From positions 248,001-312,000 of the forward strand of contig NZ_JAHBOH010000002.1 in NCBI RefSeq assembly GCF_018531375.1: 64,000 nucleotides of DNA, in the 5' to 3' direction. The notes below the pieces were generated by a model. The model saw only the letters and a program-made list of their open reading frames with translations, was not told where the DNA came from and did not search any database. Positions 42,978-50,577 of the stretch are shown one piece after another. Position 1 is the first letter of the stretch. Each line of letters starts with the position of its first letter. Source of the DNA: Cellulomonas fulva (lineage in GTDB: Bacteria; Actinomycetota; Actinomycetes; Actinomycetales; Cellulomonadaceae). Made by a program: the position numbers and the translations under genes.

Positions 42978-42990
42978 GAACACATGTTCG
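42977..42990. promoter_or_regulatory. LexA (SOS) box at the dinB start
   Basis: CGAAC (42977-42981), ACAT, GTTCG (42986-42990): a perfect match to the Gram-positive SOS core CGAAC-N4-GTTCG. It overlaps the proposed -10 box and first codon of dinB, so bound LexA would block transcription. Confidence 0.85.
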
Positions 42991-43021
42991 ACCCGACCGC
43001 CGACATCGCGCCAGCACCGGC

Positions 43022-44956
43022 TCAGACGTGCAGCGGGGTCAGCGCCTCGTAGTCCTCGACGGCGCCGTCCTTGAGCACCACCTCGATGATCGCCCGGCCG
43101 AGCGGGTCGAGGTCGTCCGTCAGGTACTGCGCGAGCTCGGCGCGGAAGAACGACGAGATGACCCGCGCGCCCTCGTCGTAGGCGTCCACGCCCACCTGGG
43201 TCTGCTTCTCGGGGGCGAGCCACGTGGGACGCACCAGCTGCCCGTCGAGCTTCATCTCCCGCAGCGCGTACCCGAAGAGCGCGCACCGCGCCGGCACGAG
43301 CTGGTCCCGGCGCAGCCGCCCGCCGCCGCGGCGGGCCAGGTACTCGCGCGTGATCCACTCCGCGGCGAACCCGACGCGGTACGCGCCGACGTGCTGGTTG
43401 GGCGTGAGGACGTAGCGCGTGCGCGACGCGTCGACGAGCTGGCGCAGGAGGAGGTTGGCGGCGGCGACCTTGGTGCCCGTGGCGAACGGCCAGTAGGAGC
43501 CGACGCCCTCGGAGACCATGCCGCCGTGCGCGATCACCGTGGCCTCGGACCGGGACTCGCCGATCGACGGGTTCTTGTCCCCGCGCGGCGCGATCAGGCG
43601 CCACACCCAGGCGAGCGCGGGCGGCACCACGTGCGTCACGCCCATGATCCCGTAGGTCGGGTGCTCGCGGGTGCACGCCGGCATCCGCACGCCGAAGGTG
43701 CGCACGTCCACGTGCTCGGGCCGGGACACCACGTTGCGGATCATCCTGCGGTCGATGACGACGCGCGGGTTGGGGCAGGGGGCGCCGCTCGAGTCGAGCG
43801 TGTGCTCCCACGGCAGCGCGGTCGCGTCGGGCACGCCCTGGATGTTGAGGAAGACGAGCGGCTGCTCGGGGTGGATGCACGCGCGCTCGAACGCGACGTC
43901 CTCGCCGTAGGACCGCAGGTTGTCGACGCGGACGAACCAGCCCGCCTCGGCGTCCGCGATCACCAGGCGGCCGTCCCCGTCCTGCAACGACGCGTGGCAG
44001 AGCGTCATGTCGTCGGTGACCGGCGCGAGCGCGCTCGACTCGGCGAGCGTGATGACGTACGGCTCACCCGTCACCACGTTGGTGCCCATGAGGATGCGGC
44101 CGTCGTCCTGCCGGCGGAACTCTTGGCACATCTCCGACTTGCCGCCGCCCGACGCGCCCTCGTGCATGATCACGGTCTCGTTGTCGTACGGCGTGGTGAC
44201 GCGCACCGCGGAGGCGTGCGCCGTGACCCAGCCCTCGGCCTGGCCGATGTCCAGGAGCACCGAGAAGACGCCCTTCTTGGCGCTCGGCCCGGGGTACAGG
44301 TTGTACGCGAACACCTCGTGCAGGTCCGGCGTGCGGTCGTGCACCACCGCCTGCCGCCCCGCGAACGCGGTGTGCCGGAACGGCGGCGCGACGTACAGGA
44401 CGGACCGGGGCGTGAGCTCGCCGTGCTGCGCCTGCAGCTCCTCGAAGGTGACCCAGCCCTGCAGGTCGACGAGCGTGAGCGCGAAGAACGCGGCGTTGAG
44501 CGGCACCAGCGCGAGCGACGGGTACCCGTACGTCGGTCCGCCCGCCATGAACGGCACGACGACGAGCTCCTGGCTCCCGAGCCACTCGAGCGTGCGCGTC
44601 TTGAGCGGACCGAACTCCTCGCCGTAGACGTCGCGGAAGCGCGGCTTGTCCGTGGGCAGGTCGTCCGCGATCCGCATGCAGTCCGGGTCCCGGCGGCGCA
44701 GGTAGTCCTCCGGGTAGTTGACCGCGATGCCGTTGCGGCAGCGCGTCACGGTCGCCTCGACCACCCTCGTCGGGCCCTCGTCGGACGCCACGTCCACGTC
44801 GTACGCGACCTCGTGGACCGGCCCGCCGGCGGGGCCGAGCGCGAGGCGGTAGAGCTCGTCGCGCGTCGCCGGGACCACGACACGGGGGCTGGCCTCGATC
44901 GCGGCGCGCACGGCCGGCGGCAGACGGACGGCGGACAGCTGGGGTACGGGACCCAC
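43022..44956 (-). CDS. DUF4914 protein with a PEPCK/HPr-kinase-like P-loop
   Basis: A 644-residue cytoplasmic protein of the DUF4914 family. In the middle EGASGGGKSEM (Lys273) is a P-loop of the GxSGGGKS kind seen in phosphoenolpyruvate carboxykinase and HPr kinase. YGEDVAFERACIHPEQPLVFLNIQG, RKMI-like RRMIRNVVSRPEHVDVRTFGVRMPAC and THVVPPALAWVWRLIAPRG follow, with several conserved His, Asp and Arg that could bind metal and substrate. It may be a nucleotide-dependent kinase or carboxykinase-like enzyme; the substrate is unknown. GAAGGGAG precedes the GTG at 44956. It ends 44 bases before dinB but dinB has its own promoter. Confidence 0.85.
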   Translation of the reverse strand: MGPVPQLSAVRLPPAVRAAIEASPRVVVPATRDELYRLALGPAGGPVHEVAYDVDVASDEGPTRVVEATVTRCRNGIAVNYPEDYLRRRDPDCMRIADDLPTDKPRFRDVYGEEFGPLKTRTLEWLGSQELVVVPFMAGGPTYGYPSLALVPLNAAFFALTLVDLQGWVTFEELQAQHGELTPRSVLYVAPPFRHTAFAGRQAVVHDRTPDLHEVFAYNLYPGPSAKKGVFSVLLDIGQAEGWVTAHASAVRVTTPYDNETVIMHEGASGGGKSEMCQEFRRQDDGRILMGTNVVTGEPYVITLAESSALAPVTDDMTLCHASLQDGDGRLVIADAEAGWFVRVDNLRSYGEDVAFERACIHPEQPLVFLNIQGVPDATALPWEHTLDSSGAPCPNPRVVIDRRMIRNVVSRPEHVDVRTFGVRMPACTREHPTYGIMGVTHVVPPALAWVWRLIAPRGDKNPSIGESRSEATVIAHGGMVSEGVGSYWPFATGTKVAAANLLLRQLVDASRTRYVLTPNQHVGAYRVGFAAEWITREYLARRGGGRLRRDQLVPARCALFGYALREMKLDGQLVRPTWLAPEKQTQVGVDAYDEGARVISSFFRAELAQYLTDDLDPLGRAIIEVVLKDGAVEDYEALTPLHV

Positions 44957-45183
44957 GGGTGCTCCCTTCGTCGGGGGACCGCGGGGCGACGTCGACGTGA
45001 CGGGCACCGCACCTGCTCGCGATCCGCGCGTGACCCGCAACGTACGGCCGCGGAGACCGCGCGACCTGGGACCTGGGTCACACTCCCGGTGCCGAGTGCC
45101 CGCCGGGCCGCACGGCAGGACCCACAGCGCAGGCCCAGCCCGCACCCACCGTCGCACCAGGTCGGGTCCGTAGACATCAGGGC

Positions 45184-46221
45184 ATGCAGAGACCTGACCC
45201 CTCCCGCCGGCGCCGGCTGCGCCGCGTGCTCGTCACCTCGGGTGCCGTCGTCGTCCTCGCCGTCGGCGGGACGGGGGCGTGGGCACTCGACCGGTTCGTC
45301 ATCGACCACGTCGAGATCGCCGACGTCGACGCGTACGTCGCGGCGCAGACCGCCGACGGCTCGACCGGCACCTCGACCGGCACCTCGACCGGCACCTCGA
45401 CCGGCACGGCCACGGGCACCTCGTCCGACGGCGCGGCGAGCACGGGGACGCTGACGGACACGTCCTACACGTCCGACGACGCGAGCATCACGATCTCGAC
45501 GGTCACCACGGGCAGCGGCGACGACACGGTGACGTACTACGTCGCCGACGTGGTGCTGTCCGACGCGACCGTGCTCCGGTCGGCGTTCGCGAACAACGAG
45601 TTCGGCACCAACATCGTCGAGGACACCTCCGACATCGCGGCGGACAACGACGCGGTGCTCGCGATCAACGGCGACTACTACGGCTTCCGGGACACCGGGA
45701 TCGTGATCCGCGACGGCGTCGTCTTCCGCGACGAGGGCGCCCGCGAGGGGCTCGCGTTCTACCGGGACGGCCACGTCGAGGTGTACGACGAGACTGCGAC
45801 GACCGCCGACGAGCTCGTCGCCGACGGCGTGTGGAACACCCTCAGCTTCGGTCCCGCGCTGCTCGAGGACGGCCAGGTGCTCGACGGGATCGACGAGGTC
45901 GAGGTCGACACCAACGTCGGCAACCACTCGATCCAGGGCGCGCAGCCCCGCACCGCGGTCGGCGTGGTGGACGACGACCACCTGGTCCTCGTCGTCGTCG
46001 ACGGGCGCAGCACGGGCTACAGCCGCGGCGTCACGATGACCGAGCTGGCCGGGATCATGCAGGGGCTCGGCGCGCAGACCGCGTACAACATCGACGGCGG
46101 CGGCTCGTCGACCATGGTGTTCGGCGGCGAGCTGGTCAACGACCCGCTCGGCCGCGGCCAGGAGCGAGGCACGTCGGACATCCTGTACGTCGGCGGGCTC
46201 TCGTCGGCGACGGCCGGGTGA
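45184..46221 (+). CDS. Secreted phosphodiester glycosidase (NAGPA/DUF2233 family)
   Basis: A 345-residue protein with an Arg-rich N-terminus, one hydrophobic segment (16-35) that anchors or exports it, and a low-complexity Thr/Ser/Gly linker made by a 12-base tandem repeat (45361-45405). The catalytic domain shows VLAINGDYYGFRDTGIVIRDG, PRTAVGVVDDDHLVLVVVDGR and YNIDGGGSSTMVFGG, the conserved marks of phosphodiester alpha-N-acetylglucosaminidase-like enzymes. It probably trims phosphodiester-linked sugars of cell-wall or exopolysaccharides. Its stop overlaps the next gene's GTG, so it is made together with a glycosyltransferase. Confidence 0.86.
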   Translation: MQRPDPSRRRRLRRVLVTSGAVVVLAVGGTGAWALDRFVIDHVEIADVDAYVAAQTADGSTGTSTGTSTGTSTGTATGTSSDGAASTGTLTDTSYTSDDASITISTVTTGSGDDTVTYYVADVVLSDATVLRSAFANNEFGTNIVEDTSDIAADNDAVLAINGDYYGFRDTGIVIRDGVVFRDEGAREGLAFYRDGHVEVYDETATTADELVADGVWNTLSFGPALLEDGQVLDGIDEVEVDTNVGNHSIQGAQPRTAVGVVDDDHLVLVVVDGRSTGYSRGVTMTELAGIMQGLGAQTAYNIDGGGSSTMVFGGELVNDPLGRGQERGTSDILYVGGLSSATAG

Positions 46222-47390
46222 TCGCCGTGGTCGTCCTGATCCCCGCCTACGAGCCCGACGAGCGGCTCGTCTCCCTGGTCGTCCACCTGCGTGCCGCGCG
46301 GCGCGACCTGCCCGTCGTGGTGGTCGACGACGGCAGCGGACCGGCGTTCAGCGAGGTGTTCCACGAGGTCGCGGCCACCGGTGCCACGGTCCTGCGGCAC
46401 GACGAGAACCGCGGCAAGGGCCGCGCCCTCAAGACCGGGTTCGCGCACGTGGCGGCGCGCCACCCTGGTGCTCCGGTCGTCTGCGCGGACTGCGACGGCC
46501 AGCACACGGTGTCCGACGTGCTCGTCGTCGCCGACCGTGCGGCGCGCGGCGACGCCGACGTGGTGCTCGGCGCACGCCGGTTCACCGGGGAGGTGCCGCT
46601 GCGCTCGCGGTTCGGCAACGCGGTGACGCGCGCGGCCTTCCACCTCGGCACGCGGCACCGGGTCCAGGACACGCAGACAGGGCTTCGCGCGTACCCCGGC
46701 CGCGTGCTGCCGTGGCTCGCGGGCATCGGCGGTGAACGGTTCGAGTACGAGCTGCGGGTGCTGCTGCGTGCGGTCGCCGAGGGGCTGACGGTGGTCGAGG
46801 TGCCGATCGCGACGGTGTACCTGGACGCCAACGCGTCCTCGCACTTCCGGCCGCTGGTCGACTCCGCGCGGGTGTACGCGCCGCTGCTGCGGTTCGCGGC
46901 GTCCTCGCTCACCGCGTTCGCCGTGGACGCGCTCGCGCTCGTCGCGCTGGTCGCCGCGACGGACGCGCTGCTGCTCTCGGTGGTCCTCGCGCGCGTGCTG
47001 AGCTCGGGCCTCAACTTCGTCGTGAACCGGCGGTGGGTCTTCACCCGACCCGTGGCTCCGCCGAGCGCGACCCGGGGCCGGCTGGGTCGCGAGGCCGCGC
47101 GGTACTGGGTGCTCGCGGCGGTCCTGCTCGGTGCCGGGTACGCCTGCCTGTGGGCGTTCACGCACCTGGGGGTGCCGCTGCTCGTCGCGAAGGCGGTCAC
47201 CGACCTGGGCCTGTTCGTCGTCGGGTTCCAGGTCCAGCGCAGCCTGGTGTTCGCGCACCGCCGGGACCGGTCCGGCGTCCCGCTCGCGGGCCGGCACCCC
47301 GCGAGCTCGGCAGCCGGCGCGGCAGCCGGTCGCACGGCCGGGACCGGACCGGGACCAAGGGCGGGCGGCGGGGCCGTGCGGCGCCGCTAG
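46218..47390 (+). CDS. Glycosyltransferase family 2 fused to a GtrA-like membrane domain
   Basis: A 390-residue membrane protein. Residues 1-210 are a GT2 domain (LIPAYEPDERL, VVVDDGSG, ADCDGQHT with the metal-binding acidic residues, DTQTGLRAYP). From about 225 four helices form a GtrA-like domain with NFVVNRRWVF and the FQVQRSLVF repeat near the end. Such fusions move polyprenyl-phosphate sugars across the membrane and are found in wall-glycan decoration. The GTG overlaps the upstream stop by four bases (GTGA). The Arg/Gly/Ala-rich C-terminus is probably disordered. Its TAG stop doubles as the start of the gltD promoter. Confidence 0.86.
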   Translation: MIAVVVLIPAYEPDERLVSLVVHLRAARRDLPVVVVDDGSGPAFSEVFHEVAATGATVLRHDENRGKGRALKTGFAHVAARHPGAPVVCADCDGQHTVSDVLVVADRAARGDADVVLGARRFTGEVPLRSRFGNAVTRAAFHLGTRHRVQDTQTGLRAYPGRVLPWLAGIGGERFEYELRVLLRAVAEGLTVVEVPIATVYLDANASSHFRPLVDSARVYAPLLRFAASSLTAFAVDALALVALVAATDALLLSVVLARVLSSGLNFVVNRRWVFTRPVAPPSATRGRLGREAARYWVLAAVLLGAGYACLWAFTHLGVPLLVAKAVTDLGLFVVGFQVQRSLVFAHRRDRSGVPLAGRHPASSAAGAAAGRTAGTGPGPRAGGGAVRRR

Positions 47391-47393
47391 TTT
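47388..47393 (+). promoter_or_regulatory. -10 box TAGTTT of gltD overlapping the upstream stop codon
   Basis: TAGTTT is followed by six bases and the gltD ATG at 47400. The first three bases are the stop codon of the GT2/GtrA gene. Confidence 0.5.
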
Positions 47394-47399
47394 CCCGGC

Positions 47400-48872
47400 A
47401 TGGCCGATCCCCGGGGCTTCCTGCGCACGCGCCAGCGCGAGCTGCCACCCGACCGCGCCGTCGCCGTGCGGATCCTCGACTGGGACGAGGTGCACCGGCA
47501 CCCGACGGGTGACGTCGACCAGCTCGCGGTGCTGCACCGGCAGGCCGGGCGCTGCATGGACTGCGGGGTCCCGTTCTGCCACCACGCGTGCCCGCTCGGC
47601 AACCTGGTGCCCGAGTGGAACGACCTCACGTGGCGCGGGCAGTGGCCGGACGCCGTCGCCCGGCTGCACCAGACCAACAACTTCCCGGAGCTCACGGGCC
47701 GGCTCTGCCCCGCGCCGTGCGAGTCGGCGTGCGTCCTGGGCATCGGCGCGCAGCCCGTGACGATCCGGAACGTGGAGCTGAGCCTGGCCGAGGAGGCGTT
47801 CGACCGCGGGCTCGTCGTGCCGCTGCCCCCGGAGCGGATGACGGGGTGCACGGTCGGCGTGGTCGGGTCCGGCCCGGCCGGGCTCGCCGCCGCGCAGCAG
47901 CTCACGCAGGCCGGCCACGTCGTGTGCGTGTACGAGCGCGACGACGCGCCCGGCGGCCTGCTGCGGTACGGCATCCCGGAGTACAAGCTGCCCGCGGCCG
48001 TGCTCGAGCGGCGGCTGGACGTCATGCGTGCCGAGGGCACGGTGTTCCGGTGCGGGATCGAGGTGGGGCGCGACGTGACCGTCGACGAGCTGCGCAGCCG
48101 GCACGACGCGCTCGTCGTGACGACGGGCGCGACGCTCCCGCGCCCGCTGCCCGTCCCCGGGGCGGCGCTCACCGGCGTGCTGCCCGCGATGGCGTACCTG
48201 GTTCCCGCCAACCACGCGGCGCAGGGCCGGCCGGTGCGGGGGGCCGTCGTCGCGACCGGCTGCGACGTCGTGGTGATCGGCGGCGGCGACACCGGCGCCG
48301 ACTGCGTGGGCACGGCGGTGCGCCAGGGGGCGCGGTCGATCACCCAGCTGGAGATCCTGCCCGAGCCGCCCCGCACCCGGCCCGCGGACCAGCCGTGGCC
48401 CGTGTTCCCCGCCCTGTTCAAGGTCTCCTCCTCGCACGAGGAGGGCGGGACGCGCGCCTTCGCGGTCAGCACCACCGAGATCGTCGGGGACGACGAGGGG
48501 CGCGTGGCCGGCGTGCGCGTCGTCGGCGTCGAGCGCGCGGCGGACGGCGCGCTGCTCCCCGTCGCGGGCACCGAGCGGGTGCTGCCCGCGCAGCTCGTCG
48601 TGCTCGCGCTGGGGTTCACCGGCCCCGAGCCCGCGCTGCCCGCCGCACTCGGGCTCCCGCTGGGGGAGCGCGGGGCGATCCTCCGGGCCGACGACTACTC
48701 CACCGCGGTGGACGGCGTGTTCGTCGCGGGCGACTGCGGGCGCGGGCAGTCGCTCGTGGTGTGGGCGATCGCGGAGGGGCGCTCCGCGGCGGCCGCGGTC
48801 GACCGCTACCTGACGAGCTCGACCGCGCTCCCGTCCCCGGTCCGCCCGTCGACGCATCCCCTCCAGGCCTGA
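47400..48872 (+). CDS. gltD: Glutamate synthase small subunit-like oxidoreductase
   Basis: A 490-residue flavoprotein that in glutamate synthase carries electrons from NADPH to the large subunit. Cys52, 55, 60, 64 and Cys103, 107, 111 form the two iron-sulfur clusters. VGVVGSGPAGLAAAQQL binds FAD, VVVIGGGDTGADCVGTA binds NADPH, and GVFVAGDCGRGQSLVVWAIAEGR is the second FAD block. No large subunit (gltB) is adjacent, so this copy may serve another acceptor or pair with a distant gltB. The ATG at 47400 has a TAGTTT box six bases before it and no leader. Confidence 0.9.
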   Translation: MADPRGFLRTRQRELPPDRAVAVRILDWDEVHRHPTGDVDQLAVLHRQAGRCMDCGVPFCHHACPLGNLVPEWNDLTWRGQWPDAVARLHQTNNFPELTGRLCPAPCESACVLGIGAQPVTIRNVELSLAEEAFDRGLVVPLPPERMTGCTVGVVGSGPAGLAAAQQLTQAGHVVCVYERDDAPGGLLRYGIPEYKLPAAVLERRLDVMRAEGTVFRCGIEVGRDVTVDELRSRHDALVVTTGATLPRPLPVPGAALTGVLPAMAYLVPANHAAQGRPVRGAVVATGCDVVVIGGGDTGADCVGTAVRQGARSITQLEILPEPPRTRPADQPWPVFPALFKVSSSHEEGGTRAFAVSTTEIVGDDEGRVAGVRVVGVERAADGALLPVAGTERVLPAQLVVLALGFTGPEPALPAALGLPLGERGAILRADDYSTAVDGVFVAGDCGRGQSLVVWAIAEGRSAAAAVDRYLTSSTALPSPVRPSTHPLQA

Positions 48873-48978
48873 GCCCCGCCCCCACCCCGCCCACCGAATC
48901 CGTCGCCGCGGGCGTCGAAGCGGGCCGGAGAGAGCAGGGTGGTGGGCCGGTGTCGGTGGGGCTGGGGATGATGGGGGC

Positions 48979-49275
48979 GTGGAGTTCGAGTTCGAGGCAC
49001 GGCTGCGGCTGTGGGACGCCCGGAAGAGCGACTCGTGGACGTTCGCGGACCTTCCGACGAGCGTCGCCGACGAGATCGCGGACGAGGCCGAGGGCGTGGC
49101 GCGCGGGTTCGGCTCGGTGCGGGTCGAGGTCACGATCGGCGCGACGACGTGGCGGACCTCGATCTTCCCCGGGGCGACCACGTACGTGCTGCCGGTGAAG
49201 GCCGCCGTCCGGCGGGCGGAGTCGGTCGAGGCGGGTGACGTCGCGCGGGTGCGGCTGCGCCTGGTGGACGTCTAG
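48979..49275 (+). CDS. DUF1905 protein
   Basis: A 98-residue protein matching the DUF1905 family (EFEARLRLWDARKSDSWTFADLP at the start, GSVRVEVTIGATTWRTSIFPG in the middle, GDVARVRLRLVDV at the end). The family forms a small beta barrel, often joined to YdeI-type domains, and has no proven function. The GTG at 48979 lies six bases after GATGAT, so a leaderless transcript is likely. The G-rich stretch just upstream (48938-48978) can pair with the C-rich end of the gltD gap. Confidence 0.85.
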   Translation: MEFEFEARLRLWDARKSDSWTFADLPTSVADEIADEAEGVARGFGSVRVEVTIGATTWRTSIFPGATTYVLPVKAAVRRAESVEAGDVARVRLRLVDV

Positions 49276-49335
49276 CCGTTCGACGAGGGACGGTGCCGCA
49301 GTGACGCGTCGCGGCCGGGTCGCTACCCTCGCGCC

Positions 49336-50432
49336 GTGACCGTACGCCCGCCGCGCAGCACCGCGCGCGCTGTCCTCCCCGCCCTCCTGCCCGGCGCGGC
49401 GCTCGTCGCCGCACTCGTCGTCGGGCTCGTCCCGCGCACGCGGCCGACGGGGCGCCGGGAGCCTCCGGTCCAGCCGCCGCGACGAGCGCTGCCCTCGCGA
49501 CGAACGCGTACCCCGCGACCGCGCCGCGGCTCCGGCAGCCGCTCTACGTGGACCGGACGACCCAGGCGCACGACGCGGTCGCGGCCGCGCGGGCCGCGGG
49601 GCGGACCGGGGTCGCGACGAGCCTGCAGGTCATCGCGTCGGCGCCGCAGGCGATGTGGGTGGGCGACTGGTACCCGACCGCGAGCGTGCGGTCGACCGTC
49701 GCGAGCTACGTGCGGAAGGCGCGGGCCGCCGCGAGGACGCCGCAGCTCGTGCTCTACGCGATCCCCGGGCGCGACTGCGGCAGCTACTCGGGCGGCGGCC
49801 TGGACGAGACGACGTACCCGCGGTGGGTCGCGCAGGTCGCCCTCGGCCTGCGGGACGGCGCCGTCGGCGGGCGCAGCCAGGCGCTCGTCGTCCTCGAGCC
49901 CGACTCGTTGATGATGGACTGCGGCAGCGCGGCGTTCGACGCGCGGCGCAACCGGCTGATGAGCGACGCCACCGCGCGCCTCGCCGCGACCGGTGCGTGG
50001 GTCTACCTCGACGCGGGCCACTCGAACTGGCGCACGGCGTCGGACACGGCCTCCCGGCTGCGCGCCGCGGGCGTGGCGCGGGCGCGCGGCTTCTTCACGA
50101 ACGTCTCGAACTACAACGCGACCTCGCGCGAGAAGTCGTACGCCCAGGCCGTCGCGCGCCGGCTCGCCGCGAGCGGCCTGGGCGCGGGGCACCGGCACTA
50201 CGTCGTCGACACCTCGCGCAACGGGACGGCGAGCGCGGACGGGCAGTGGTGCAACCCGCGAGGCCAGGGGCTCGGCGTGCGGCCCCGCGCGGTGCAGGCG
50301 GGCTACCAGCTCGACGCGCTGCTGTGGGTCAAGCACCCGGGGGAGTCCGACGGGACGTGCAACGGCGGTCCGGGCGCCGGCCAGTGGTGGGAGGACGTGG
50401 CGCTCGAGCTCGTGCGCAACCGCGTCCGCTGA
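49336..50432 (+). CDS. Glycoside hydrolase family 6 cellulase with a frameshift after the signal peptide
   Basis: An enzyme that cleaves beta-1,4-glucan with inversion. The catalytic part is open from upstream of 49548 to 50432 and holds all family marks: YAIPGRDCGSY, LEPDSLMMDC with the catalytic acid, DAGHSNW, VVDTSRNG and WVKHPGESDGTC with the probable base. That frame has no start before 49548. The leaderless GTG at 49336 (TACCCT box six bases ahead) opens a perfect signal peptide in a different frame. One base added in CCC at 49431-49433 would join them and create a PAHA/ADGAPG cleavage site. It has no carbohydrate-binding module. It is either a recent mutation or a sequencing error. Confidence 0.85.
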
Positions 50433-50478
50433 CGGGACGCCGCGCCGGCCGCCCGACCGCGGCACGCCCGCGCGCGAA

Positions 50479-50519
50479 CTCACAGGCGGGTCCGACGCGG
50501 CTCCCAGCCGGCTCCCGGG
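50479..50519 (+). promoter_or_regulatory. Direct repeats with 11-base spacing before the protease gene
   Basis: CTCACAGG (50479), CTCCCAGC (50501) and CTCCCGGG (50512) start 22 and 11 bases apart; a weaker unit fits at 50490. Such spacing is typical of OmpR/PhoB-type response regulators. A further CTCCCAGA lies at 50537. Confidence 0.45.
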
Positions 50520-50577
50520 TTCGCCGGGTGACATGGCTCCCAGAGCGCCAGACGGGCGCGACGGAGGGACCACGACC

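Noticed and set aside
48938..48978. G-quadruplex before the DUF1905 gene
   Set aside because: Only three G-runs of sufficient length are close together; the fourth needs an 11-base loop.
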